Source: a virus. Taken from it: a stretch of DNA of 33,208 nucleotides. How positions within the stretch are numbered: position 1 is the stretch's first letter; each line of letters opens with the position of its first letter. The DNA lies in the IMG/VR virus record IMGVR_UViG_3300042505_000098, positions 1 to 33,208 of that record, one strand, 5' to 3'. Made by a program: the position numbers and the translations under genes. The notes beneath the pieces were generated by a model. It saw nothing but the letters and a program-made list of their open reading frames with translations, was not told where the DNA came from and made no database searches. Positions 21,507-31,523 of the stretch are shown piece by piece.

Positions 21507-22367
21507 TTATCGCGCTCCTAAATCTGCTAAGAAACTAAGGAAGTTAATACTTTGTGCTTGGTTAAAGTCCTCAGTAAATTCTTTCTTTACCTTTGGCTGA
21601 AGTTCTGCTTGTAAACGTGCCTGGCTAAAACCAGGGGTAGTAGTACGAACCGCTTCCTTGCTACCCTCTTTAACTGTTGTTAAAGTTCCAGACTTAATTT
21701 GATTCATGTAGTAATCAGTCTTAGCCTCAATGGTTTCATTGTCTACTTCTTTTTGCAGTTCGCTAAAGTAAACATCCTTAATCATTGCCTTAACTACATC
21801 ACGGTCAATTAGATTAATATCTCGAACTGGTAGGTTCTTATCGCCGTCTCCCTTACCAACAGATGGCTTGTTTCTTAGCCATGTGCTAAAGGGATTAAAC
21901 TTTGTCTTACCCTCTACAAGATATGAATCAACAGTATCTGTTGTGTATTCATTGGCAGCAGAAAGAATTGCACTATTAAGGGCTGTTTCACTGCGAGTCT
22001 TGTACTCACGCTCTGATAGATAGTCAAGGTCATACAAGGCCTTACGTAGGCCTTCTTTGTTATTCTTAAAGTCATTGCGAATTAACTTAACTATCTCGTT
22101 GGCACGGACATCGGCAACGCTATATGTAACGCCATCTGGTTGAACATAAAGAAAGCGTTGTTCTGGAGTTTTACTTTCCCCAATTTGAGTATTAAGGGTA
22201 CGGAATCTTCCATACTGGTCAAAGTCTAAATAAAACTTAGGATTAGGACCACCAAAGTTTGATGCAAGTCCTGCCTCATGAGCACTGCCAGCCTTAGCAT
22301 TATTAGCACGTGTCTTATCCTTTGCAGCCTGCTCAGCACGGGCTTGGTCTGGTGTCTTAGCGACCAT
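21507..22367 (-). CDS. 286-aa helical virion-region protein
   Basis: A highly charged, mainly helical protein with an Ala/Lys-rich N terminus, a middle FYLDFDQYGRFRTLNTQIG and a C-terminal FLSFLADLGAR. It is coupled with its neighbours: the end of the 1767-aa gene overlaps its start, and its own stop abuts the start of the 339-aa gene (TAAATG). The charge and helix content are similar to those of the 339-aa product. Likely role: virion structural or ejection protein, by context only. Confidence 0.7.
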   Translation of the reverse strand: MVAKTPDQARAEQAAKDKTRANNAKAGSAHEAGLASNFGGPNPKFYLDFDQYGRFRTLNTQIGESKTPEQRFLYVQPDGVTYSVADVRANEIVKLIRNDFKNNKEGLRKALYDLDYLSEREYKTRSETALNSAILSAANEYTTDTVDSYLVEGKTKFNPFSTWLRNKPSVGKGDGDKNLPVRDINLIDRDVVKAMIKDVYFSELQKEVDNETIEAKTDYYMNQIKSGTLTTVKEGSKEAVRTTTPGFSQARLQAELQPKVKKEFTEDFNQAQSINFLSFLADLGAR

Positions 22368-25300
22368 TATCTGTTAACCTCCGATGGACCTGCCGATAGT
22401 GCCTCTCTTGAGTAGGAACTCAACAAAGGCTTAAATATCAAACGATTTGCTTCTGCTACTGCTGGGTTAGCGTTAGCAAGAGTAGTAATAATTTCCTCTA
22501 CCTCTGCACGCTTTTGTTCTTTAAGGTCTGAGAAGTCATAGCGATTTGCTAGTTGCATGTCATCACCAATGACTACAAATGACGCTACTTCTTCTAGAAT
22601 TAATCTCATAGCCTTACGAGTCTGAGTATCAACAGGTGTTTTCTTATCGTTGATAGCATCATTTAGTACCTTAAACTTAACCTTTATAGCACCACGGTCG
22701 TTGATTGAACCGTTGATTTCCCTCTCAAGATATGGATTAGAATTAACTAACAAACGCTTTTGGTCTGCTGCAATTTTTATTAATTCACTTCTTTCCTGGG
22801 TAAACCCAATCTTGCTGAGTTTATCTTCTAGTTGCTTGCCAATCTCAAAGTATGCTTCCTTGTCTTCTGCAATCTGCAGTTTAAGGAGGTAGTCTTCAAG
22901 TTCTGGAAGTTTGATTAGGTCTGCTGCTTCTAAGAAGTTATAGACATCAGAGTTGTAGTCTCCAGCCTTTGGTGCAAATACATAGGCAATTTCCTTGTAC
23001 TTGTCAATGAAGGGCTTATTATCAATAGACCAGTTCTTTAGGTTATCTGTCTGGTTAATAAGTACCTTAAACTCTTTTTCAGTACGTGGAACAGTCCAGA
23101 TAATCTTTCCTGGATTCTTACCAATAAAGGTGGCAACCGCTAGGTCATAGTGATTGGCTACATCATCACCAGCATTGCGAAGGATTCCACCATAGATATC
23201 CCAGAACTCAGCCTTAAATGAAGTAATGCCTACTTTTTTCATATAGTTAGGCAAATCTTTACTTTCTTTAAATGCAGGCATACCTGGAGAAATATAACCA
23301 AGTAAAGTTTTTGCAATATAAATGTTACTTACGGCAATCTTTAAATTATTAATGTATTTAGTTTTTTCGGCTTCAGTTGCAGTTTCATCAATACCGTAAC
23401 CATTAGCCTGGAAATATGCCATAGCCTGCAATACTGCAGTTGATGCTTGTCTATCCCACTCTAAGTCTGTTTTTGCACCAACAGCACCAAAAAGTGTATC
23501 TGCCAACATTGGCGTAAGTGCTTTTCTAAGTGTCATTGAATCAGCAAAGTTTCCTAAACCAATTTGATTAACAATATCTGCACCACGTTCCATTGTTGGC
23601 TGAGTAGATTCTAAGAATCCTTCAGAAACAATGTTAAGTTTTTCTGCAACTGGAACAATATTACGCAAAAGCGATTTTAAAGCCATAGTTGAAACTGCAC
23701 CAACTGGTCCAGATAGTGCTGGTTGTCCAGCATCTGGAGCAAAAGATGGGTTAATCAAGCGTAACTTCAATGTTATGTCATTAAATGTAGGAATACTAAA
23801 TGTCTTATTTCCAGTCAATGCTCTTACAACTGGTTCAATAGCAGAGTTAATAATAGTATCTGTTGGGAAAACTATATACTTTTCACCCTCTGGGTCTTCA
23901 TAGATATCGCCAGCCGCTTCTAGTCCTGTATGTAGCAAACGCATTCTATAAAGAGCACGCAATGGCTGCTTTGTATACAGTCTAAATACACGGCGCTGGA
24001 AATCTTCTGTAGCACGGTAGAATCTACCAACAGAACGAACGGCAATTGCAAAGTTAGACTTAACTGCTGGATTATCTACATACTCAAGAATACGTTCAGA
24101 GGCATCTTTCCATGCTGTCTCTACTACTCTTTTTTCTGCATAGTCAGCAGCGCGTACTTCGGCAAGTTTCTCGTTCATACCCTGCTCAATAAGAGTTTTC
24201 TTTTGGCGCTGCTTAAGCATAGCCTCATAAGGAACTAGGTCTTTTAAGTTTTTATCAAAAGCAATCCATAAAGCCTTTTGACGATACATACCAGTTACGG
24301 TTGCATCCATTACTTCCATTGCTAATTCACCATACTTTTCAAGAAAATGAACAATTCCCTTGCCCTCTTCTTCAAAAACAGCCATATCTTTTACATCGCC
24401 ATTGCTAACAAAGCGCGTATTAATTTCACCACTTACAGGGTGGCGTCCAACTGTTGCTGTTTCAAACTCTGCAAACGATACAGAACTGGAAGCATCAGAC
24501 CAACTGCCTTCTAGGTCCTTCTTGACCTTTGTTCGATAGGCAACAATCTGGTCATGCTTAGCATTAACAAGACCTAGTAGGTCGCTATTAAATGAGTTAG
24601 GTCCACCATGGAAAGTATTGCGCATATCAAGCAACATGTTCTCAATGTGAACACGTGAAATTGATTCTTCTGGCAAACCTTGCTGGCGATAATAAACAGT
24701 TGTTGAGAACTTAGACAGGAATCGGTCATTCAGTGTCTTGTTAGTTACAACAAAGCCACCAACTTCATCTGAATACTCAACACCCATGTCCTTCATTAAT
24801 TGATTGCGAGCATTAACAAAATCTGTTTTAGTCTTTAGACCATTGTTCTCATAAAATGCTTTTGCTGGGTCAAGATAGATACGGTCTGAAATTTTCTTTC
24901 GGTTATAAGATAAGCGGATTCCATAGTTATCAAAATGAGCCACAGCAATTGCTGATTCGGACATTTTAGAAATTTGCTTAGCGCTATATTTTCCTTTTTC
25001 AAGACCAAAATCATTCATCATTTTGCTCATATTGCTAGGTGTAAACATTGACTCTACAAAATCAATATCAATTTTTCCAGAAATGCTAGCACGAGAACCA
25101 AGTGAATTAATCATTGACTCAAAAACAACAGGATTATGCTTCATTAACTTTTTAATATTAGCCCAAGCATCTGGCGGAACAGTTTTTTCGTAAATCTCCT
25201 GTGCTCTATAAGCCATGTCTTCACGGATAAGAGCCATAGAAACTTCAGATTCTGGAACTGTATAGCCAACTCGCTTAGATTCTAGTTCTGCTAGTTCACG

Positions 25301-27670
25301 AACAGCCTGAGCACGTACTTCTGGACCAAACTTTTTAGTAGGGTCTAACTTTGGAAGCAACTTGTACAGTCCACGGGTATACATACCCTGTGAAGCCTTA
25401 GAACCAGTAATAGATGTTAGAGCACGGGTAGGAAAATAACCCTTACCTAAAATAAAACTTCTAACATTATAGAACGGCGCAGAAATAAAATGAAAAAACA
25501 TCTCATCAATTCCTGAACGCTGACCCGAACGTGGAAATAACGTATAGTTAGCCCAGAAATCTTGATACTTTCTTACAATATTATTTCGAGTAACTCCACC
25601 AAAGAAATGCATGATACGAGTTCTTTCTGCACCTCTTGCTTGTGCACCATACTGGTAGATTAAATCGTACGGTAGCGGAGCAATTCCTTCTTTAATCTGT
25701 GAAGGTTGAATAATACCCTTAGATGACTGAAGCGGAATATCATTTTCATAACGAATAACATTTGGGCTAATTTCATCAACCCAATCTAAAGGAACTTCGC
25801 TACGAGTAGTAGAGAACATTCCAGCCTTTTCATTAAAGGTTGTAGATAAAATCTCTTCCATATGGGCAATACCATTAGCATCGCCTGACATACCAGCCTT
25901 AAGCATAAATGCTTGGTATAAATTGCGAATCATTGTTAACTGAATATCCGCTGTTTCGTCAGTATAGGCTTCAGCAAAAGCATCTGCAAAATTAGTTGGC
26001 ATTACCTGTTGTGCAAGATTACGAACATCTTCAATCGTTTTAATTGCATCGTCTCCCCAAAGGATACGACCTGGAGAACGAGACAAGCCAGTACCAATAG
26101 AGTAAGCAATCTTACGTGTCTTCTGAACATCCTTATTTAACTTAAGAATATCTTCAATTTCAGGATTCAATAAGTTTTCTGAATCATCAGATACCTTTTT
26201 CAAGGCATCCATAATTGAAATTAATCCAGCATCATTTTGTGCAATAGCATCTTCTGTTGCCTTTGATGCCATAGCAGGGTTAAAGGTTTCGTATGCAATT
26301 CTGTGTGCAGCAGAAGCAAAATTACGATTAGTACGGGCTGCTGGAATACCATTACGGCGTGCAGAAATACCAGTGACTGGACCACTAAGGAATAAATTAA
26401 AGTCATCTACATCTGTAAAAAACTTCTTAGCAGTAGTTGAATCGTAAGTATTGGTCTTTTTCATTTCAGCACCAATAAGGCGAATAAATTCTCTGTTTGC
26501 CCACTGTGGTGCATCTTGCTTAATTTTATTAAACGCCATTGAGCGAGCAGTTGGACTCTCTGCTTCCATGTAAGATTTAATAACAGGACCTAGTTGGTCA
26601 TCCCATAAAGTCTTAACTTCTGGTTGTCTAAAAGCCCAATCCATACCAGCAGAGGCTGTTCCAGCCTTTTCAGATATCAACTGATAAGTATCAGCCATTC
26701 TTTCGCCACGGCTCTTTAAACCAATTAATTTTACTGCTTCATCAACAGTAACTGGAAGACCATCAACACCTCTAGTTATTGCTTTTACCGCAGGACTAAT
26801 ACCAATATAAGATAGTGGGTCAATTGCTAACTGATAAATAGCATCAACTGGACCAGAAATATACTTTCTAATATCTCTTTGACCTTTTAAGGTTGTGACA
26901 TCTATACCAAGTTTTTTGGTAAACTTAACAGCCCAGTGGTTTCTATTTACAGTTGTGTCTGTTGCTGTCACTCTATTTGCAAAATCACGACCAGGGCTAA
27001 CCTGTGCATCTAATTTAATTCTTGTTAATAGGTTTTCAAACTTTTCAGGTTCATCACCCATAAACTGAATAGCCTTATACATGTCGGCATCAGAAGTTCC
27101 ATACATATCCATTGACTCACCAATGGTTCGGCCTTCTGCATTGCCACGTAGAAGTGTTGTTAGTGCTCGACCATATTGCTTCTCATAAGCAGCAATTTTA
27201 TCCCAGCGCCATGAGTTTAAGCCATTGTAAGAATCTGTTAGTAGTTTCTTAGAAAACTCTTTACCTTGCTCTGATTGAGCACGAAGCACATTTGGAGTGT
27301 TAAGAACTTTGCCATAAACACCAGCAGCCTTAAGACCCGCAATCAAAGGAGAGGCTAAAACGTTAACTCCCGCTTGAACTGCTCCAGCACCAAGTTGCAC
27401 AGCCTTGCCAACTAAACCTTGTTCAGGTTGAAAGATTTCTTTGTCAGAAAAAATGTAACGAATATTATTTTGAACAAGTGGGTCTAGTTTTAAAAACTGC
27501 TTACGTGCTTCTTTTTCACTTAACTTAAGTAAAGACTTAGCCTTTAAGTAGGTCTTAGTGTGCTGTTCAAGCATTAATGCATCTTTTGCATCAAGTTCTG
27601 TTTTTAAAGCAGCGCTATAAAAGTTAGGATTAACTAAAGCAATGGATGGGTCTAAAGGTACTTCTGGCAT
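22367..27670 (-). CDS. 1767-aa giant virion protein candidate (internal/ejection or tape-measure-like)
   Basis: The largest gene, 5.3 kb. The protein is mostly helical, with a Gly/Ala/Val-rich hydrophobic stretch near residues 86-120 (GLVGKAVQLGAGAVQAGVNV...), a possible membrane-interacting segment. No protease, lysozyme, polymerase or repeat motif was found by eye. It lies between the head-region small genes and three further large proteins, before the scaffold. Without tail-tube genes, a podovirus internal or ejection protein is the best fit; a tape measure or a large scaffold-like protein are the alternatives. The ATG is in a TAATG overlap. Confidence 0.65.
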   Translation of the reverse strand: MPEVPLDPSIALVNPNFYSAALKTELDAKDALMLEQHTKTYLKAKSLLKLSEKEARKQFLKLDPLVQNNIRYIFSDKEIFQPEQGLVGKAVQLGAGAVQAGVNVLASPLIAGLKAAGVYGKVLNTPNVLRAQSEQGKEFSKKLLTDSYNGLNSWRWDKIAAYEKQYGRALTTLLRGNAEGRTIGESMDMYGTSDADMYKAIQFMGDEPEKFENLLTRIKLDAQVSPGRDFANRVTATDTTVNRNHWAVKFTKKLGIDVTTLKGQRDIRKYISGPVDAIYQLAIDPLSYIGISPAVKAITRGVDGLPVTVDEAVKLIGLKSRGERMADTYQLISEKAGTASAGMDWAFRQPEVKTLWDDQLGPVIKSYMEAESPTARSMAFNKIKQDAPQWANREFIRLIGAEMKKTNTYDSTTAKKFFTDVDDFNLFLSGPVTGISARRNGIPAARTNRNFASAAHRIAYETFNPAMASKATEDAIAQNDAGLISIMDALKKVSDDSENLLNPEIEDILKLNKDVQKTRKIAYSIGTGLSRSPGRILWGDDAIKTIEDVRNLAQQVMPTNFADAFAEAYTDETADIQLTMIRNLYQAFMLKAGMSGDANGIAHMEEILSTTFNEKAGMFSTTRSEVPLDWVDEISPNVIRYENDIPLQSSKGIIQPSQIKEGIAPLPYDLIYQYGAQARGAERTRIMHFFGGVTRNNIVRKYQDFWANYTLFPRSGQRSGIDEMFFHFISAPFYNVRSFILGKGYFPTRALTSITGSKASQGMYTRGLYKLLPKLDPTKKFGPEVRAQAVRELAELESKRVGYTVPESEVSMALIREDMAYRAQEIYEKTVPPDAWANIKKLMKHNPVVFESMINSLGSRASISGKIDIDFVESMFTPSNMSKMMNDFGLEKGKYSAKQISKMSESAIAVAHFDNYGIRLSYNRKKISDRIYLDPAKAFYENNGLKTKTDFVNARNQLMKDMGVEYSDEVGGFVVTNKTLNDRFLSKFSTTVYYRQQGLPEESISRVHIENMLLDMRNTFHGGPNSFNSDLLGLVNAKHDQIVAYRTKVKKDLEGSWSDASSSVSFAEFETATVGRHPVSGEINTRFVSNGDVKDMAVFEEEGKGIVHFLEKYGELAMEVMDATVTGMYRQKALWIAFDKNLKDLVPYEAMLKQRQKKTLIEQGMNEKLAEVRAADYAEKRVVETAWKDASERILEYVDNPAVKSNFAIAVRSVGRFYRATEDFQRRVFRLYTKQPLRALYRMRLLHTGLEAAGDIYEDPEGEKYIVFPTDTIINSAIEPVVRALTGNKTFSIPTFNDITLKLRLINPSFAPDAGQPALSGPVGAVSTMALKSLLRNIVPVAEKLNIVSEGFLESTQPTMERGADIVNQIGLGNFADSMTLRKALTPMLADTLFGAVGAKTDLEWDRQASTAVLQAMAYFQANGYGIDETATEAEKTKYINNLKIAVSNIYIAKTLLGYISPGMPAFKESKDLPNYMKKVGITSFKAEFWDIYGGILRNAGDDVANHYDLAVATFIGKNPGKIIWTVPRTEKEFKVLINQTDNLKNWSIDNKPFIDKYKEIAYVFAPKAGDYNSDVYNFLEAADLIKLPELEDYLLKLQIAEDKEAYFEIGKQLEDKLSKIGFTQERSELIKIAADQKRLLVNSNPYLEREINGSINDRGAIKVKFKVLNDAINDKKTPVDTQTRKAMRLILEEVASFVVIGDDMQLANRYDFSDLKEQKRAEVEEIITTLANANPAVAEANRLIFKPLLSSYSREALSAGPSEVNR

Positions 27671-28092
27671 TAAGCACCTCTATCTTCCATCATTCGGTAA
27701 ATTAACTCTGTCTCACCAGTTGTATCTTGCTGAGCAATCTTTCGTAGTACAGAAAGGATTGTTGGCTCAGTCATTACTGGAGGTGCTGGCAAAACTTCAG
27801 GGCCAGGGCCTGCGCCAAAACTCATACCAGAGGTAATAGGCTCATTAGGACGCTCTGTTGGAGCAGTCAATGGAGTAACGCCACCAAGCATTCCTTCAAA
27901 AGGATTACCTGCCATAGGTTGTGCTACTTGATTTGAGTAGGTCTGCTGTCCCTGTCCGTATGGAAGTCCTGGGATGTACTTTGCTCCCTGTGTTGGTCCC
28001 CCGTCAGTGCGCTGAGAAAGAGCGCCAGGGCCTGAAACTGGTGCTGGGTTAGAAGGTTCACGATACCCACCTTGCTGTGGCGCTGTTGTCAT
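27670..28092 (-). CDS. Pro/Gly-rich small protein
   Basis: A 140-aa protein with a disordered Pro/Gly/Gln-rich first 100 residues (PAPVSGPGALSQRTDGGPTQG, GPEVLPAPPV) and a C-terminal helix with SVLRKIAQQDTTGETELIYRMM. The low complexity and short helical end suggest a linker-like or assembly protein. It couples to both neighbours (ATGA at the upstream stop, TAATG before the giant gene). I recognise no family. Confidence 0.65.
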   Translation of the reverse strand: MTTAPQQGGYREPSNPAPVSGPGALSQRTDGGPTQGAKYIPGLPYGQGQQTYSNQVAQPMAGNPFEGMLGGVTPLTAPTERPNEPITSGMSFGAGPGPEVLPAPPVMTEPTILSVLRKIAQQDTTGETELIYRMMEDRGA

Positions 28093-28361
28093 TCATCATC
28101 CTCTTCTGTATCATCAATAACTTCTTGAGCCTTAGTGCCTAGCACTTCGCTGTTATATTCTTGAGCCATCTTCATCATGCCATAGGCATTCCATGGAGTC
28201 ATGGCTTCACTAACTTCTGTGTGTAAATAGCGGGACCCTTCATAGTCTGCCCACTCGGTTATGATTAACCAGTTAGAGCAGATGTAATCGGTCCCCTTCT
28301 CGTCCTCATCAACAAGGACTCTTAGTGCTTCTTCTATTTTGTCTCTAAACTCTTTGCTCAT
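28089..28361 (-). CDS. 90-aa acidic hypothetical protein
   Basis: A 90-aa acidic protein. The middle WLIITEWADYEGSRYLHTEVSEAMTPW is aromatic-rich and probably beta then helix, and the C terminus ends in Asp/Glu (DDTEEDDE). The Trp-containing, tyrosine-rich core is reminiscent of small phage proteins found near portal genes. ATGA overlap with the protease stop suggests coupling and a possible regulator or cofactor of it. No catalytic residues were seen. Confidence 0.65.
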   Translation of the reverse strand: MSKEFRDKIEEALRVLVDEDEKGTDYICSNWLIITEWADYEGSRYLHTEVSEAMTPWNAYGMMKMAQEYNSEVLGTKAQEVIDDTEEDDE

Positions 28362-28900
28362 TTTGCATCCTGCTTAAGGATATGGAACGGAGCAGAGGTT
28401 CCATTGTTGTTAAGTGCAGCAATTCGCATTGCTTCTAGCACTGGTGCTCCCGCATGTAGTGCACCTAGTGCGTAATCTCCACCAGAACCAATTGCATAAA
28501 GTCCGCTATCGTTCATAGCAACTGCAAAGTCACTATCAATTTCAAACAAACTTCCATTGATTCCGATTAAAAGGCTTAACTCAAACTTTTCATCGCTATC
28601 TGACGGCTTAGTAAACTCAATACCAGCCTCAGATAATGTTGTCTTAAGTGATGGTGCTACCTTGTTAATCACAAACTCGTAAAGATTTTGCTTTGCTTTT
28701 GCTGTTATTAGTGGAGGCGACCACCCATGGAGTACCACTTGTAAAGCACGATAATCACCAGCACCACCAATAATGTAACTTCCACGTTCAATCGCCTTAA
28801 TCATCTTAGGATGTGTATAAACTTTTCCGCCTTCAGCCACACGCGAATCAGATGCTATGACGCAACCATCTGCGTTTTCTACGCCTACGATTGTTGTCAT
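28358..28900 (-). CDS. HslV/proteasome-beta-like Ntn hydrolase (possible head protease)
   Basis: A 180-aa protein with the N-terminal nucleophile signature. After Met removal the sequence begins TTIVGVENADGCVIASDS, aligning position by position with HslV (TTIVSV...AGD), so Thr1 and Asp17 coincide, and Lys31 in HPKMIKAI takes the place of Lys33. Residues SGLYAIGSGGDYALGAL match the GSG-x-x-x-A loop of the proteasome family. Length is close to HslV (about 175 aa). It has GGAGGGG before the ATG and lies directly after the portal gene, the usual place of head-maturation proteases. The family is well supported; the head-maturation role is inference. Confidence 0.85.
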   Translation of the reverse strand: MTTIVGVENADGCVIASDSRVAEGGKVYTHPKMIKAIERGSYIIGGAGDYRALQVVLHGWSPPLITAKAKQNLYEFVINKVAPSLKTTLSEAGIEFTKPSDSDEKFELSLLIGINGSLFEIDSDFAVAMNDSGLYAIGSGGDYALGALHAGAPVLEAMRIAALNNNGTSAPFHILKQDAK

Positions 28901-28914
28901 GTCCCCTCCTTGTT

Positions 28915-30669
28915 TTACCTACGGGTTACTGTTCGCGCCGATGCGCTTGCCGTGCCACCTGATGTCAGGCTTGATAATAAACTCTGTAGTGATTGCGGTT
29001 GACCTGCGTTTGGTGGAAGAGCGCCACCTGCTGGAGGAGCGGCGGGAGCAGGGGACGGTTGCTCAACCTGAGTTGCTTCCCCAGCAGGTGGTAATTCTGG
29101 AGCGAACACTTCATTGATTGCGTCCTCAATCTGAGTGCCTTTTTGGCGCATACGGATTACTTCTGCAATCTTCTTAACGATTGTAGTTGGGTCTCCGCCA
29201 TTAGCAATAAGTTGTGGGATTGCCTGTGCTGAAGCATTCAAAGAACCGATAAGCGCATTGCGCATTTCTTCTACTTCAATCTTTTCCTGCTCCTGAGTTA
29301 CGTTAACTCCGAACGGCAATTCACGCTGTGCTAAGTCCTTAGAGATTAACTTACCGCCAAGGGCCTGCAACATAAAGATAAGTCCCTGCGCTGGATTAAG
29401 ACCAGCCAACATTCCATAACGAACATCAGCGGAGTAGTCTCCCTTAATGTCCTTTGATGGTAGATACTCAATTGCATAAGGTGAACCAGAATCAATACCA
29501 CGAATAGACTTCTGCTCGTTAAAGATTTTCTCATCTACTTCAAAGCAGAGTGAGATTACAGTCTTTAGTGTAGATGCAAAGATAGCCTGCGCTGACTTGA
29601 CCTGTGTGTCAAATCCACCCATAAGGGCTTGAACGCCTTGACCAGTAATGATTGAAGCATCAACATTTCCAGTACGTGATTCTGGATAACGTGTTCCAGT
29701 ACGCAGTTCATTCTGTAGAACTGCTTGCTCATTAAACAATGAGCCAGATACTGGTAGTTCAACTCGGCGAACACCTGCTGGGTTCTTAGTACGGATAACT
29801 CCGTCTCCACCGAATTGGAACTCGTTCACATCGTCAGGGACAATCAGTGGTGATTGAACGGCCTTCTCTGTTGCTTCCATTGCAAGTAATGCAAAACGAT
29901 TGCGAAGCAACTGAATACCGAGTACATCATCAAACTGTCCACGCATCTCACCATCAACGGTTGGTCGCTTTGCAACTACAACCATCATCTTGCCAATAGG
30001 ATTCTTAGCACGGGAGATAACTAGGTTCTGGCGGTCTGGAACGTAGATGATAGATTGATACTGGTCGTAGTAACGAACAATATCGAATCTAGCATTCATG
30101 TCTTGGTCATAACCATCACGACCAAGTAAAGCGTCTGTATACTCTGGGAACTGGGAAACCAATTCAGCCAGTGGCATAGAGTAACGCTTAGCAAAAGCAA
30201 CGCAGCGTCCGTAGCGGTCAAACTCAGGATACGCCCCGACAGGACTTTCTACGCGAATACGCGGCAACTTTGCTTCAGTGTCCAGTTCAATAATGAACGG
30301 AACAAACCCAAATGTGATGTACCAGTCTGCGCCTGTATACATCTGTACTTGCAATTCAGAATTATAAAGATAGTTAGCAGCAATGCGAGTGCGATTGTCT
30401 GCTGCTTTACGAGCACGGTCTTTTACTTGGCTAACTACTGAGCAGTTAACTGCTGGTAGTGGAGCCATAACTTCAGATAAGTCACGGGCTACAATGTCAA
30501 CAAAGTTAGCAACTACGTTTGTATCTACGCCTTCTGGAAAGAAATCAGGATAGACGCTAGAAATCTGACCTTGACGGACTAGCAATACATCTTGATGGCG
30601 ACCATCACGGTCACGGCTGCGGTCTCGAAGAGACGCAACACGTGCAAAAATCTGCTTATCAGTTAGCAT
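28915..30669 (-). CDS. Portal protein
   Basis: A 584-aa protein. It has the size and organisation of podovirus/siphovirus portals: a helical N terminus (ASLRDRSRDRDGRHQD), a stem and wing region (ADWYITFGFVPFIIELD, then VESPVGAYPEFDRYG), a hydrophilic middle and a disordered Pro/Ala-rich C terminus. It comes after the terminase and the two basic genes and before the protease, the standard order. The start ATG is in a TAATG overlap with the 281-aa gene. I identify it from architecture and context; no single motif is diagnostic. Confidence 0.8.
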   Translation of the reverse strand: MLTDKQIFARVASLRDRSRDRDGRHQDVLLVRQGQISSVYPDFFPEGVDTNVVANFVDIVARDLSEVMAPLPAVNCSVVSQVKDRARKAADNRTRIAANYLYNSELQVQMYTGADWYITFGFVPFIIELDTEAKLPRIRVESPVGAYPEFDRYGRCVAFAKRYSMPLAELVSQFPEYTDALLGRDGYDQDMNARFDIVRYYDQYQSIIYVPDRQNLVISRAKNPIGKMMVVVAKRPTVDGEMRGQFDDVLGIQLLRNRFALLAMEATEKAVQSPLIVPDDVNEFQFGGDGVIRTKNPAGVRRVELPVSGSLFNEQAVLQNELRTGTRYPESRTGNVDASIITGQGVQALMGGFDTQVKSAQAIFASTLKTVISLCFEVDEKIFNEQKSIRGIDSGSPYAIEYLPSKDIKGDYSADVRYGMLAGLNPAQGLIFMLQALGGKLISKDLAQRELPFGVNVTQEQEKIEVEEMRNALIGSLNASAQAIPQLIANGGDPTTIVKKIAEVIRMRQKGTQIEDAINEVFAPELPPAGEATQVEQPSPAPAAPPAGGALPPNAGQPQSLQSLLSSLTSGGTASASARTVTRR

Positions 30670-31514
30670 TATTTAATTCCTTTTTTTGCAAGATAAGCAG
30701 ATGCTTTCTTTGCTATATTGGCTGCTTCTTTTTTGCTTATATCTGTTACGCCTACACCGTATTTTCTAAAAAATGCATTTGCAATATCATCATTCTGTTG
30801 GAACGCATCTCTTTGAGGCTTGCTCATTTCACCAATAATTTTTTTAATATTACTTAGTTCATTCTTTAATGGTGCATCTGTCTTAGGTAGATTGAATTCT
30901 TTTTCACGTTCAGCGGGAGTTTTTCTAGAACGTGCTTGTTCTGCTGCCTTCATGGCAGCCTTTCGTGAAGCATCTATTTTAGTGTCTTTAGGTATTGCAA
31001 CCTTTGCTCGTTCAGTTGCAGGAGATGGCTTAGCAACCTGAACACTTGGTCCTCTTTTAGGTCCAGCAACGCTAGTTCCTTTAGCAGCAGTTCCTCTCGG
31101 GAGCAATGGCTTAAGTGCTTCAGATACTCTTTCGCCACGTTCTTTTGCACGCAGTGCTCTAACATCTGCTGGTGTAACACGTTCCTTCTGCATAGACTTA
31201 GTTACAGTTTTTGTGTCAGGCTTCTTCTTGTAAAGATTATAAAGTTCTTTAGCAGGGTCAGCCTTTGGTGGTCGAACACTTCCAGTCTGGCCTTCACGAG
31301 ATACAACACGCTTAGGTGGATTTGCTACATCTGGTCTGCGATTAGCGCGACCTAACTTAGGTGCGCCAGTTTTCATCTCAGTACGGATGAGAGACTTAAT
31401 ATCTTTTTCAGAAACTTTCTTTGCAGCAGCCTGCATAAGGCGCTTCTTTGCTGCATTAGAGACGGCAGCACGGGCTATTGCGGCTACTATTGCTGGTGCT
31501 AATGGTGCTGGCAT
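30669..31514 (-). CDS. Basic Ala/Lys-rich protein (tandem partner 2)
   Basis: A 281-aa basic protein. The N-terminal 37 residues (MPAPLAPAIVAAIARAA...AAAKKV) form an Ala-rich amphipathic helix. The middle has Lys/Pro/Arg-rich low complexity, and the C terminus (IGEMSKPQRDAFQQNDDIAN, then YLAKKGIK) is helical. Its N-terminal pattern resembles that of the next gene upstream (31524-32165), so the two may be diverged tandem copies. Position between terminase and portal is unusual; DNA binding or internal-head roles are possible. Ribosome-binding site AAGGAG. Confidence 0.65.
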   Translation of the reverse strand: MPAPLAPAIVAAIARAAVSNAAKKRLMQAAAKKVSEKDIKSLIRTEMKTGAPKLGRANRRPDVANPPKRVVSREGQTGSVRPPKADPAKELYNLYKKKPDTKTVTKSMQKERVTPADVRALRAKERGERVSEALKPLLPRGTAAKGTSVAGPKRGPSVQVAKPSPATERAKVAIPKDTKIDASRKAAMKAAEQARSRKTPAEREKEFNLPKTDAPLKNELSNIKKIIGEMSKPQRDAFQQNDDIANAFFRKYGVGVTDISKKEAANIAKKASAYLAKKGIK

Positions 31515-31523
31515 CTCTACTCC

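Noticed and set aside
22367-27670. The giant protein as a virion RNA polymerase like that of N4.
   Set aside because: The N4-like capsid raised this, but no polymerase motifs were seen in the sequence by eye.
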